NCBI GenBank assembly: GCA_963848675.1
Contig: CAWKEY010000024.1
Location: 62,001-126,000, forward strand
Direction of reading: 5' to 3'
Length of the DNA: 64,000 bases
Origin: CAWKEY01 sp963848675
GTDB lineage: Bacteria > Pseudomonadota > Gammaproteobacteria > Methylococcales > Methylomonadaceae
Below the pieces are notes generated by a model. It saw only the letters and a list, made by a program, of their open reading frames with translations, did no database searches and was not told where the DNA came from. The translations under genes and the position numbers were made by a program. This document shows, piece after piece, positions 37,293 through 45,919 of the stretch (the stretch's first letter is position 1; every line of letters starts with the position of its first letter).

Positions 37293-37695
37293 CAAAGTAT
37301 TAGGAAGGATATAACGCAACTTTCAGCTATGCGGCTCGTCAAGAGCCTTAAAAGTTAGGTTAATAATAGCAACAGATTTTGCAAATAAAAATGTGACAGA
37401 TTGTCGCAGCTAGATAATTTCTAGCGACCCCAGCATGCAAATCCCAGAAAATACGTACCTTCCTGTTCCAAATAATGATATTTTATGCACTAAAAGCACG
37501 CTTTCAATCCTTTTAAATCATAAAATTCTGATCCAAAGCATAAGTCTTGAGCAATCCGGCTCTGTTGTGAACGATTCATAAACACGCGATCCTTTCTGTA
37601 CGGGGAGTTAAAGCCTGTGCTCTGGCTATTTTTTTTGAATGCCGCTGGCTTTTGAAGAGACTCCGCATTGTCAACTTTTTTAGAGGCCTACCTGA
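37293..37695. other. Long leader between msrA and the DUF2797 gene
   Basis: About 400 bases before the DUF2797 start hold no coding frame. It is AT-rich on the left and more mixed near the gene. The right part (TCTGTACGGGGAGTTAAAGCC and on) might hold leader structure but matches no riboswitch I know. Confidence 0.4.
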
Positions 37696-38583
37696 ATGCA
37701 GGGAAAATTAAGAAAAATGCGCAGCCGCCTGGATAATCCGGTCTGGTACGAGTTGCCGTTAAGCGATCAACTGATTGCATTGAATCCGCTACTCGGCAAG
37801 CCGATCAAGCTAATCCATACCGGTAAAATTTTTTGTGTGGAATGCGGCAGGCAGACGAAAAAGAGCTTTAATCAAGGCTACTGTTATCCCTGCTTCACCG
37901 CGCTCGCGGAGTGCGACATGTGCATCATGAAGCCGGAAACCTGTCACTATGCAGCCGGCACCTGTAGAGAACCCGCCTGGGGCGAGGCCTTCTGTTTTCA
38001 GCCGCACGTTGTGTATCTGGCCAATTCTTCCGGTATTAAGGTAGGCATTACCCGGCAGACACAAACGCCTACACGCTGGATTGATCAGGGCGCTGTGCAG
38101 GCATTGCCGATTTTTCAAGTGCCCTCGCGTTATGTTTCCGGCCTGGTTGAAGTGGCCATTGCCCGGCATGTCAGCGACAAAACCAGCTGGCAGCAGATGC
38201 TCAAGAATCAGGCAGCCCCTGTCGATCTGCCGGCTAAACGGGATGAATTAATCAGGGTTTGTGAAGCGGAGCTGGCCGGTATCCGGCAGCGTTTTGGCGA
38301 GCAGGCGCTTGAACTTTTAGCCGATGACCAGGCTGTTGCTATTCATTTTCCGGTAGACAGTTACCCGGTCAAGGTTAAGTCCTTTAATTTCGATAAACAA
38401 CCTGAAGTATTCGGTGTGCTGCATGGCATTAAAGGCCAGTATCTGCTGCTCGATACCGGCGTCATCAATATCCGCAAATTCTCAGGTTATGAAGTTGAAT
38501 TTGTCGCGCAAGCTCTGCAAACCTCAACTCGTCATTCTGGCGGATTCACGTCTTATTATCCTGCCTGTCATCCTTCGGGTTAA
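37696..38583 (+). CDS. DUF2797 family protein
   Basis: 295 residues. The N-terminus has a cluster of cysteines (CVECG, CYPCF, CDMCIM, ETCHYAAGTCREPAWGEAFC) that look like two zinc sites. A GIY-YIG-like core may follow: YLANSSGIKVGITRQTQTPTRWIDQGA and VEVAIARHVSDKTSWQQML. This is the DUF2797 signature. Function is unknown. It stands alone, with a long upstream leader. Confidence 0.8.
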   Translation: MQGKLRKMRSRLDNPVWYELPLSDQLIALNPLLGKPIKLIHTGKIFCVECGRQTKKSFNQGYCYPCFTALAECDMCIMKPETCHYAAGTCREPAWGEAFCFQPHVVYLANSSGIKVGITRQTQTPTRWIDQGAVQALPIFQVPSRYVSGLVEVAIARHVSDKTSWQQMLKNQAAPVDLPAKRDELIRVCEAELAGIRQRFGEQALELLADDQAVAIHFPVDSYPVKVKSFNFDKQPEVFGVLHGIKGQYLLLDTGVINIRKFSGYEVEFVAQALQTSTRHSGGFTSYYPACHPSG

Positions 38584-38974
38584 TGAAAATATGTTCCATA
38601 CAGATTTGGGTCCGAATCCAGGTTCCAGAAATGAATAATGCCTTTCAATCTATAGCCGGACGACTTACTCACCAAGAAACCGTGGGCTTACAGTCAATCC
38701 GTACGCATCATCGAGCAGAATAGATCATCAACGCAGCATTTTCCTGCTCGATAAAATAGATGAAATCCGGCAATGACACTTCGTCAATGAATCAGCTAGA
38801 TTTGATGCTAAATGTAGAGTAGGCATTGCGTGCCATCTCTAAAATGCTGACCTATCCATAACTCGAAAAGCTACGCGGTGCGTACCCTACCTGGCTGAAT
38901 CGAAGATGGCCGATTGACAACCTTTCTTGGGGCCCGAAAAAATTGACCATTAAGGTCAAAAATAAAGTCGATCT
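38584..38974. other. Intergenic stretch without a gene
   Basis: About 390 bases downstream of both the DUF2797 and the cyclase genes, which converge here. I see no reading frame, hairpin or repeat of note. Confidence 0.4.
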
Positions 38975-40615
38975 TCATGTGCGTTCCATCAGCACACCTT
39001 TGCTTTGCTCTTTTGCTGCATACATTCTTGCATCCGCTTTCCTGAGTAATTCGCTCATGTCCATGCCATCGTCGGGATAAACCGCAATTCCTAAGCTGAT
39101 ATCAATAGTCAGTTCAATGCCCCGGATAAGCCGCGGCTGCGCCAACTTGGTCTGAATTTCCCGCGCGACTCTTTCCGCATTCGCGTAAGACGTATCTTCC
39201 AGTAGGATCACGAACTCATCTCCGCTGATTCTGCTCAAAGTATCCTCATTCCTGATGCATTCCTTGAGTAAACCGCCCAGGGTCCTGAGCAATTGATCGC
39301 CAACGTCGTGACCATAGGTGTCGTTTACCTTCTTGAAGCCATTCAGATCGAGAAACATAGTCGAAAATGTCAGGTTCCGACGCTGTGCCCGAGAACAAGC
39401 CTGACTGAATCGATCGGTCAGCAGCGTTCTGTTGGGGAGTCCTGTCAAGGCATCGTGCATCGCCATATGGAGCAAGCGATTTGCCGATCTTTTCCTTTGT
39501 TCTTCCCGGCGAAAATGCTCATTCAGCACAAGCAGCAGAAGAGCGAGTACCAAGAGCAAGGTTGAGCCTGTTGCGATCACAAGCGGCAAATCAAGATCAG
39601 ACCAGCCCAGTTGCTTGTCCACCCTGAGCGCGAACGGCTGACCTAGACTGTCAAGCTTCTTTTCGGCGGTCAATTTGGGAAATAACTTCGCTTCCACTCT
39701 GTTCGGCGCGGGTGCTGCACTATGCACCAGCAAACCTTCCGGTGCATCGCTCGAATAGCTGGCGTAATAAAGACGAAACTCAAGATTTTCGACCAATAAC
39801 GCGATGTTTTTCTGGATCGCCTCGACACTGACTTCTACTATCGCCACCGCTTGTTTTCGCGTGGCATAAACGCCTTTTGGAGGATCGGGAACGGGATGAA
39901 AGAGGACATAGCCCCGATGCCCATCGACGAGTTTGAATGGGATGCTAGCCACAGAGGCCTGCAATTCCTTCGCTTGCTTTAGTGCGTCGCCTAGGAAGGG
40001 CACCGAATCCATGTCTGCGCCGATGAGTGGCCTGGTGTTGGGCGACATCGGTTCAATGAAAATAATCGGGGTGTATGTAGGCTTTTTTTTAACAGGCCGC
40101 CAACTGCGGCGATCGGCCCCGTAATTGAATGCCTTCACTTTGAAGTTGGGAAACCAAGAGCTTTTTTGTCTTTTGGTAAACTTCGCCAACTCGTTCCGTT
40201 TCACGACGAGTGCGACTTCGAGGGCATTGACATGAGGGTAGCGGGCAAGGATTTGCCGGGCGTAACGAGATGCGCTTTCCCTATCGGCATATTCAATGGA
40301 ACTCAGAAATGCGGAAAAACCCTCCAAGATCGATTCGTTATCCCGCGCGATGAGTTCGAGCCTTTCGTCCAGTTGCACGACCCTCTGATTAAAGGCCGTT
40401 TCGGCTTTATGCAGCGCAAGCTTGAATACCAGACCCGTTGTGATCGACGTCACCGCCGCCCAAGACACCAGGACGAGGCCATACATCCAGAAGCGTTTCG
40501 TCTTTAACATGGTTAGCCAAGTGCTTTTTCGTTTCTTGTTATCATCGTTTCGGATCTCCGTAAAGACGGGCCAATCAGCTAGCCTTCCTTGCCATTTGAT
40601 GGGCGATTGGTGCAA
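38975..40615 (-). CDS. CHASE-domain membrane diguanylate cyclase
   Basis: 546 residues as open frame; a start at ATG 40510 (MLKTKRFWMYG) is likely because the first 35 residues are polar and the first helix follows. Two membrane helices bracket a periplasmic CHASE-like sensor (about 85-315), then a GGDEF domain with LTGLPNRTLLTDRF, the catalytic motif written SGDEF, and the inhibitory I-site RNED five residues before it. It should make c-di-GMP from two GTP; SGDEF variants can be active. It is monocistronic. Confidence 0.9.
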   Translation of the reverse strand: MHQSPIKWQGRLADWPVFTEIRNDDNKKRKSTWLTMLKTKRFWMYGLVLVSWAAVTSITTGLVFKLALHKAETAFNQRVVQLDERLELIARDNESILEGFSAFLSSIEYADRESASRYARQILARYPHVNALEVALVVKRNELAKFTKRQKSSWFPNFKVKAFNYGADRRSWRPVKKKPTYTPIIFIEPMSPNTRPLIGADMDSVPFLGDALKQAKELQASVASIPFKLVDGHRGYVLFHPVPDPPKGVYATRKQAVAIVEVSVEAIQKNIALLVENLEFRLYYASYSSDAPEGLLVHSAAPAPNRVEAKLFPKLTAEKKLDSLGQPFALRVDKQLGWSDLDLPLVIATGSTLLLVLALLLLVLNEHFRREEQRKRSANRLLHMAMHDALTGLPNRTLLTDRFSQACSRAQRRNLTFSTMFLDLNGFKKVNDTYGHDVGDQLLRTLGGLLKECIRNEDTLSRISGDEFVILLEDTSYANAERVAREIQTKLAQPRLIRGIELTIDISLGIAVYPDDGMDMSELLRKADARMYAAKEQSKGVLMERT

Positions 40616-40890
40616 AAACCTACAATTCTGTTCTGAATGACAAAAAAAAGGCGAAACCGTAACTTTAAAATCCTCTTGCTGGTACTAATACTGTGCTGCT
40701 AATTTCTATAGGCGATGTCGAAAATTTTAGCCGCTAAAAAAATCGTCTACTGCCTTTGCCGGAATTAATACCTTACCCTGCCATAAACTTCACCTTCCTC
40801 CCTGACTTCAACTCAAACTTTATTAAGTATAGCCTCATAAATCGCGACCAAATGCTGCTACGCGCGAAATTTTCTGCTTTGGCGTAAGGC

Positions 40891-41325
40891 CTACGCTAAT
40901 GCCTCCAAACACGCCTGCGAATCATACCGGGGATTATTGACTTGGGTACTGACGAGGCGGGTGGCCATGCCTTTCGCTGGATACGGTTTCAGCAGATGTT
41001 GTAACGTTTGCGCATCCCTGTTTTCCGGTTCGAGCCAAGCGCTCCAGGCATCAGGTGCAAGAATCACCGCCATGCGGTCGTGGATCGGGCGCATGAGCGT
41101 GTTCGCTTCGGTGACGATGATGGCACAGGATTCCAGTTCTTCGCCTTCGGGACTGCGCCAACGCGCCCATAATCCGGCTAACGCCATGACTTGGCTATCC
41201 TCCAGCGTGATGAACCAGGGTTGCTTGATCTTCGAGTCGGGTATGACTTGCCATTCGATAAATCCATCGGCGGGAATTAAACAACGCCGGTGCCGGAAGG
41301 CAGTCCGGTAGGATGCGCTGAACAT
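40891..41325 (-). pseudogene. SRAP-family (SOS response-associated peptidase, YedK type), 5'-truncated
   Basis: The open frame keeps the C-terminal two thirds of an SRAP domain: TAFRHRRCLIPADGFIEWQVI, VMALAGLWARWRSPEGEE and EANTLMRPIHDRMAVIL. The N-terminal residues that carry the catalytic Cys2 (MCGRF type) are missing. The first residues MFSASY are encoded by a palindromic repeat that interrupts the gene. Intact homologues crosslink to abasic sites in single-stranded DNA; this copy cannot. Confidence 0.88.
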
Positions 41326-41334
41326 AGTGAAGCG
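41308..41334 (+). repeat. Left half of a palindromic repeat split by a group II intron
   Basis: GTAGGATGC (41308-41316) begins a unit whose mirror end GCATCCTAC lies at 43405-43413. Joining 41308-41334 with 43369-43413 removes the intron and restores a 72-base palindromic element. Confidence 0.7.
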
Positions 41335-43368
41335 GTGCGACTGGCATGGTAGTCAGCTAGCTGGTGGAAGTCCAGCCATTGCCCTGTGAGAAGGGAAAAT
41401 GTAGGCGAAGGCAAGGGTGTCCAAAGAAACTCTGAGTAGCTACCCAACAGGGAAACACGGTTACTTTGAGCCAATGCGGAATCTGAAGGAAGCCCTAGCC
41501 AAATCGGTCACCTAAACGCAAGTGAACCTTCGTAAGGCGGCAACAAGGGGGTAAGGTGCCCGCGACCACCGACGCCCGATATTCTCACCGTAACGTGTTG
41601 TTGTATTGAAGGTAGGTAGACCGAGACAGAGGTGACTATCTTACCCAGTGAAGGACCGTCGGCTTTGGGTCGGTGTAACTGCGACACTTTAAGCCCTAAG
41701 CGCAGCAGTAATGTTGACGTTATGAACCGAGGGTCTGCAGATGAAGCCGTAGTAATCGTAAAGTTCGGTGCCGATGAACTCATGGTGACATGGAGGAGGG
41801 TAAAACATCGAATCAGTGACAGGACGTTGGAGGTGAAGGGTGGAACATGTAAGCGGCCATGGCCGTTGATTAGAGACCGGAGGACTGAGATCAGCCTGAC
41901 AGGAGCGGTTGACTATTTGCGTCGTAAACAGTGAACGAATCAGCCGTGCGAGATTGACGAAAGTTCTCTGCAAAAGAGAGTGAAATAAACGAACATGAGC
42001 CAATTGATTGAAGAACCCAGACTCTTTGAAAACCTTTGCTCAACCTTGTATTTGGGCATAGGCTTTATCTTGGTGAAAAGGAACCGAGGCAAACCCGGCA
42101 TAGACGGCATGAGCATAGCGGACTTTGAAGCCAATTTAGACGAAGAGCTAAGTCAGTTACAACAGGAATTGAGCAACTGGACTTATCAACCTTCGCCGGT
42201 ACGCCGAGTCGAGATACCCAAGCCGGGAGGTAAGGGAATGCGACTTCTAGGCATCCCGACGGTGCGGGATCGTGTGGTACAAGCAACGCTAAAACTACTG
42301 CTGGAACCGATTTTCGATCCGCATTTTTCGCCGCATAGTTACGGTTTCCGTCCCGGACGGAGCCAACATCAGGCGGTAGAAGCGGCACAACGGATTGTTA
42401 ACAGTGGTAAACCCTATGTGGTGGATATTGACCTGTCGAAATTTTTTGACCGTATCCATCATGACCGGCTGATTGCCCGAATGGGTGAAAAGGTAACCGA
42501 CAAACGGATACTCCGGTTGGTGGGTTTAATGCTGCGTAGCGGCATTATGCTCAACGGCGTTGTTATCCCCAGCCAGGAAGGCGCGATGCAGGGCGGCCCG
42601 TTAAGCCCGCTGCTCAGCAACATTGTTCTGGACGAACTGGATCAGGAACTGGAGAGGCGAGGCCTGGAATTTTGCCGGTTCGCCGATGATTGCAATATCT
42701 TCGTGAAATCGCAAAAAGCGGCAGAGCGGGTGATGGCAAAGGTCAGCCAATTCATCGAAAAGAAGCTAAAACTGAAGGTGAATCAGGAGAAAAGCCAAGT
42801 GGCTCTCTCCGACAAGGTCAAGTTTTTAGGCTTTACCGTGGTCAACGGGACGATTGCGATAGCGCATAAAGCCCTACAGACGGCCATGGAAAAAGTCAAA
42901 GCACTGACACCGCGAGGCACCCATAAAGCTCTGGAACCGGCTCTGGACAAGATCAATCAATGGTATGTGGGCTGGTCGAACTATTACAGTTTGACCAACT
43001 ACCCATCCCAATTGAATAAAATCGAAGCCCATATCCGGCGGCGATTACGATCAAGACTGGTGAGTCAGCAAAAGAGAAAACAGCATCTTTACCGAAATCT
43101 GGTCAAACGTGGAGTACCACGAAAACAAGCATCAAAAGCTGTCTTTTCAAACAACAAACGGTGGGTGCTATCAAACGCCCGAGCGGTAACGAGAGCCTAC
43201 CCCAACAGTTGGTTTATTAACCTGAAAGGACAAGAAATACGATCCGACCGGAAGCTGGCGCATTGGTTTGAAGTTTCTCAATGGATACGCCTTGCATGAG
43301 GAGCCGTGTACGGACCCGTACGCACGGTTCTGTGGGCAGACGGAGGCTGCGGCCTCCTCTGACCCGAT
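41335..43368 (+). mobile_element. Group II intron with reverse-transcriptase ORF
   Basis: The 5' boundary GTGCGACTGG (41335) matches the GUGYG start of group II introns, and the 3' end is GACCCGAT, an AY ending at 43368. About 660 bases of ribozyme domains I-III precede the RT gene. Domain V is recognised at 43301-43330 (GAGCCGTGTACGG ... CGCACGGTTC) with domain VI after it. The element looks complete, about 2.03 kb. The RNA class cannot be set by eye. Confidence 0.88.
41995..43299 (+). CDS. ltrA: Group II intron reverse transcriptase/maturase
   Basis: 434 residues. RT blocks: RNRGKPGIDGMSIADFEANL (RT0-1), GGKGMRLLGIPTVRDRVVQATLKLLLEPIFDPHFSPHSYGFRPGRS (RT2-3), VVDIDLSKFFDRIHHDRL (first Asp), QGGPLSPLLSNIVLDELD (RT4), and RFADDCNIFV (RT5, FADD instead of YADD). 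The maturase (X) domain follows, with WYVGWSNYYSLTNYPSQL. There is no C-terminal HNH endonuclease domain, so mobility would rely on a route without second-strand cleavage. The gene lies in domain IV of the intron. Confidence 0.93.
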   Translation: MSQLIEEPRLFENLCSTLYLGIGFILVKRNRGKPGIDGMSIADFEANLDEELSQLQQELSNWTYQPSPVRRVEIPKPGGKGMRLLGIPTVRDRVVQATLKLLLEPIFDPHFSPHSYGFRPGRSQHQAVEAAQRIVNSGKPYVVDIDLSKFFDRIHHDRLIARMGEKVTDKRILRLVGLMLRSGIMLNGVVIPSQEGAMQGGPLSPLLSNIVLDELDQELERRGLEFCRFADDCNIFVKSQKAAERVMAKVSQFIEKKLKLKVNQEKSQVALSDKVKFLGFTVVNGTIAIAHKALQTAMEKVKALTPRGTHKALEPALDKINQWYVGWSNYYSLTNYPSQLNKIEAHIRRRLRSRLVSQQKRKQHLYRNLVKRGVPRKQASKAVFSNNKRWVLSNARAVTRAYPNSWFINLKGQEIRSDRKLAHWFEVSQWIRLA

Positions 43369-43413
43369 AGTCAATCGCGAGCGATGCGCCTCCTAACGTC
43401 GGCAGCATCCTAC
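43369..43413 (+). repeat. Right half of the intron-split palindromic repeat
   Basis: This 45-base segment ends in GCATCCTAC (43405-43413), the exact reverse complement of the left end GTAGGATGC. It directly follows the intron end. Confidence 0.7.
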
Positions 43414-43461
43414 AAACTAGCGTAATGTGTCCGTTTTACAGAAATGAATCAACTTTAATTC

Positions 43462-43744
43462 CGGGATGGTTTTTATCCCGTTCTGCCGCGCCGAGCACCG
43501 GAGCTTTCGGCGGGATTCGCCCGCAGGGGCGATGCAGAGATGCATCGCGTTGACAAAGGGTCATGGATGGCCCTTCTGGCAACCCCCGGCGAAAGTGAAA
43601 AGCGCAGGACAAATCGGCAGGATAGCCGATTTGCATGCATCGCACCCGAAGGGCGAGGCACAGGGATGTGCCGAGTGAGCTAAGCGGCATCCGGGCCGCC
43701 TTTTCTTTGGATACTTTCTTTTGGCGGAGCAAAAGAAAGTATCC
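43462..43744. repeat. Multi-hairpin structured element
   Basis: A chain of perfect or near-perfect short hairpins: CGGGAT/ATCCCG (about 43462-43480), GCGGG/CCCGC (43510-43524), GCGATGCA/TGCATCGC with loop GAGA (43529-43548), AAGGG/CCCTT (about 43556-43575), TCGGC/GCCGA (43614-43629), GGCACA/TGTGCC with loop GGGA (43657-43672), and a 15-base stem GGATACTTTCTTTTG/CAAAAGAAAGTATCC with loop GCGGAG (43709-43744). It lies downstream of gatB. The open frames inside look spurious. The whole resembles a dispersed intergenic repeat seen in several proteobacteria. Confidence 0.65.
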
Positions 43745-43845
43745 CGCCGGTGAGGAAACGGCTTTAAATCAAGTCTCGCGATAGCAATTCCGCAAATGAG
43801 CCTTAGAACAATGAACAAATCAAAGCGAACACAAAAAACGTGAAA

Positions 43846-45285
43846 TTACCCCTTCAACTTCTCCACCAACATCTTATTCACCTCTCCCGGATTGGCCTTG
43901 CCCTGCATTTCCTTCATGACCTGGCCGACAAAGAAGCCGAAGACTTTATCTTTTCCGCTACGGTATTGCTCAACCTGGCCTGGATTATCGGCAATGATTT
44001 TATCGATAATGGCTTCAATCGCGCCGGTATCGGTGATTTGCTTGAGGCCTTTGGCTTCGATGATTTCATCGGCACTGCCGGCACCCTGCCACATTGCCTC
44101 AAATACCTGTTTGGCGATTTTTCCGGAAATGGTGTTGTCGCCAATACGCGCCAGCAATCCGGCCAGACGCTGGTGACTGACCGGGGATTCGGTAATTTCC
44201 AAACCGCCCCTGTTAAGCGCGGCCAAAAGATCGCCGGTGACCCAGTTTGCGCACATTTTTGCCTCGCACCCAGACTCTTTATTCACGCTCTCAAAATAGT
44301 CCGCCAGCTGCCGGGACGATGTCAGCACTGTGGTGTTTTCATCATCCAGGCCATACTGCGCCTTAAAGCGCTGCTTTTTAGCTTCCGGCAATTCGGGCAA
44401 AGTCGCTTTTATTTGCGCCTTGAATGATTCATCAATCACCACAGGCAACAGATCGGGATCGGGAAAGTACCGGTAATCATTGGCTTCTTCCTTGCTGCGC
44501 ATGGAGCGGGTTTCATCCTTTACGGCATCATACAGCCGTGTTTCCTGAACCACTTTGCCGCCGTTTTGTATCACTTCAATCTGGCGCTCGACTTCGTAAT
44601 TGATGGCTTTTTCAACAAACTTGAACGAGTTGATGTTTTTGATTTCGGCACGTGTGCCGAATTCCTGCTGGCCTTTCGGGCGCACCGAGACGTTGGCGTC
44701 GCAGCGGAACGATCCTTCCTGCATGTTGCCGTCGCAGATACCGAGATAACGCACCAGTTCATGCAGTTTACGCATGTAGGCGACGGCTTCCTTGGCGGAA
44801 CGCATGTCCGGTTCGGAGACAATTTCCAGCAGCGGCGTGCCGGCCCGGTTTAAATCAATGCCGGTCAGGCCGTGAAAATCCTCATGCAGCGATTTGCCGG
44901 CATCTTCTTCAAGATGGGCGCGGGTAACGCCAATACGTTTCGTTATGCCGTCCACTTCAATATCCAGATGACCATTGCCGACGATGGGCAGCTCGAACTG
45001 ACTGATTTGATAGCCTTTGGGCAGGTCGGGATAGAAATAGTTTTTGCGTGCGAACACCGAATAAGGCGCGATTTCGGCCTCAATCGCCATGCCGAAGATG
45101 ACGGCCATGCGTACCGCTTCGGCGTTTAACACGGGCAGTACGCCGGGCAAGCCCAAGTCAACCGCACAGGCCTGGGTGTTGGGTTCGGCGCCGTAGGCGG
45201 TGGACGCGCCGGAGAATATTTTTGATTTGGAGGCCAGTTGGGTATGGATTTCCAGGCCAATAACGGTTTCCCATTGTGAGTTCAT
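43846..45285 (-). CDS. gatB: Aspartyl/glutamyl-tRNA amidotransferase subunit B
   Basis: 479 residues, normal length. N-terminal WETVIGLEIHTQLASKSKIFSGAS, LGLPGVLPVLN and the RAHLEEDAGKSLHE and IKNINSFKFVEKAINYEVERQ motifs define GatB; the C-terminal Yqey-like tail (NPGEVNKMLVEKLKG) binds tRNA. GatCAB converts Glu-tRNA(Gln) and Asp-tRNA(Asn) to the amidated forms. It starts 16 bases after a Uma2-type gene, with AAGGAAG upstream. Confidence 0.97.
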   Translation of the reverse strand: MNSQWETVIGLEIHTQLASKSKIFSGASTAYGAEPNTQACAVDLGLPGVLPVLNAEAVRMAVIFGMAIEAEIAPYSVFARKNYFYPDLPKGYQISQFELPIVGNGHLDIEVDGITKRIGVTRAHLEEDAGKSLHEDFHGLTGIDLNRAGTPLLEIVSEPDMRSAKEAVAYMRKLHELVRYLGICDGNMQEGSFRCDANVSVRPKGQQEFGTRAEIKNINSFKFVEKAINYEVERQIEVIQNGGKVVQETRLYDAVKDETRSMRSKEEANDYRYFPDPDLLPVVIDESFKAQIKATLPELPEAKKQRFKAQYGLDDENTTVLTSSRQLADYFESVNKESGCEAKMCANWVTGDLLAALNRGGLEITESPVSHQRLAGLLARIGDNTISGKIAKQVFEAMWQGAGSADEIIEAKGLKQITDTGAIEAIIDKIIADNPGQVEQYRSGKDKVFGFFVGQVMKEMQGKANPGEVNKMLVEKLKG

Positions 45286-45301
45286 TCGGTGCTTCCTTTA
45301 T

Positions 45302-45907
45302 TTATTCGGCGAAAACGTCGGCTAAATCTATTTGTAATTCGGGGAAAAGATAGGGCATTGCCAGGTCGTCGCCGGCGTACATCGCATGCAGTTGGTACTT
45401 CTCGCTGTGCCGATCCAGCACAAACTGGTAGACCGCTTGCTCGTAAGGGTAAACCAGCCAGTATTCGGTAACGCCGTTCTCCTGATAAAGCTCGTATTTC
45501 AGATGCATGTCCTTCTTGGTATTGCCAGGCGAAAGGACTTCGATGATCCAGTCCGGCGCGCCGCTGCAGCCTTGTTCGGTGAGTTTTTCTTTGTCGCAGA
45601 TGACGCATAAATCCGGCTGCACGACGCTGAAAACTTCCTGGTCGCCGAGTTTGGATTTTCTGCTGTCGTAGAGTTTGACATCAAATGGCGCAACAAAAAC
45701 TTCGCAGCTTTTATGTCTTAAGTAATTGTCGATAGGTCGCAACATATTGCGCGAAATTCGCTGGTGTTTCAGGTTAGGCGCAGGCGACATTACCATGATC
45801 TTGCCTTTAATCAGCTCAACCGTCTGATCCAGCTGCCAGGTCAGATAATCGGCATAACTATACGTGCCGTTTAAATCCAGTTGCGACAGATCGGTTATTT
45901 TGGCCAT
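45302..45907 (-). CDS. Uma2-family putative nuclease
   Basis: 201 residues of the Uma2 (formerly DUF820) family: YADYLTWQLDQTVELIKGKIMVMSPAPNLKHQRIS, VQPDLCVICDKEKL, PDWIIEVLSPGNTKKDMHLKYELYQENGVTEYWLV. The E, D, E and K residues in these segments are those expected for a PD-(D/E)XK fold. Activity of the family is largely untested. A strong GGAGGAAC site precedes ATG 45907. It is placed between gatA (12-base gap) and gatB (16-base gap) on the same strand, so it must be on the gat transcript, an unusual location. Confidence 0.9.
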   Translation of the reverse strand: MAKITDLSQLDLNGTYSYADYLTWQLDQTVELIKGKIMVMSPAPNLKHQRISRNMLRPIDNYLRHKSCEVFVAPFDVKLYDSRKSKLGDQEVFSVVQPDLCVICDKEKLTEQGCSGAPDWIIEVLSPGNTKKDMHLKYELYQENGVTEYWLVYPYEQAVYQFVLDRHSEKYQLHAMYAGDDLAMPYLFPELQIDLADVFAE

Positions 45908-45919
45908 GACCGTTCCTCC

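Noticed and set aside
41335..43368. Intron inserted directly in the SRAP coding sequence
   Set aside because: The SRAP similarity ends before the intron, at a palindromic repeat, and the intron lies within that repeat.
43466..43678. Open frames in the multi-hairpin region
   Set aside because: Frames are open on both strands because of repeated GC-rich hairpins; none has a start site or family pattern.
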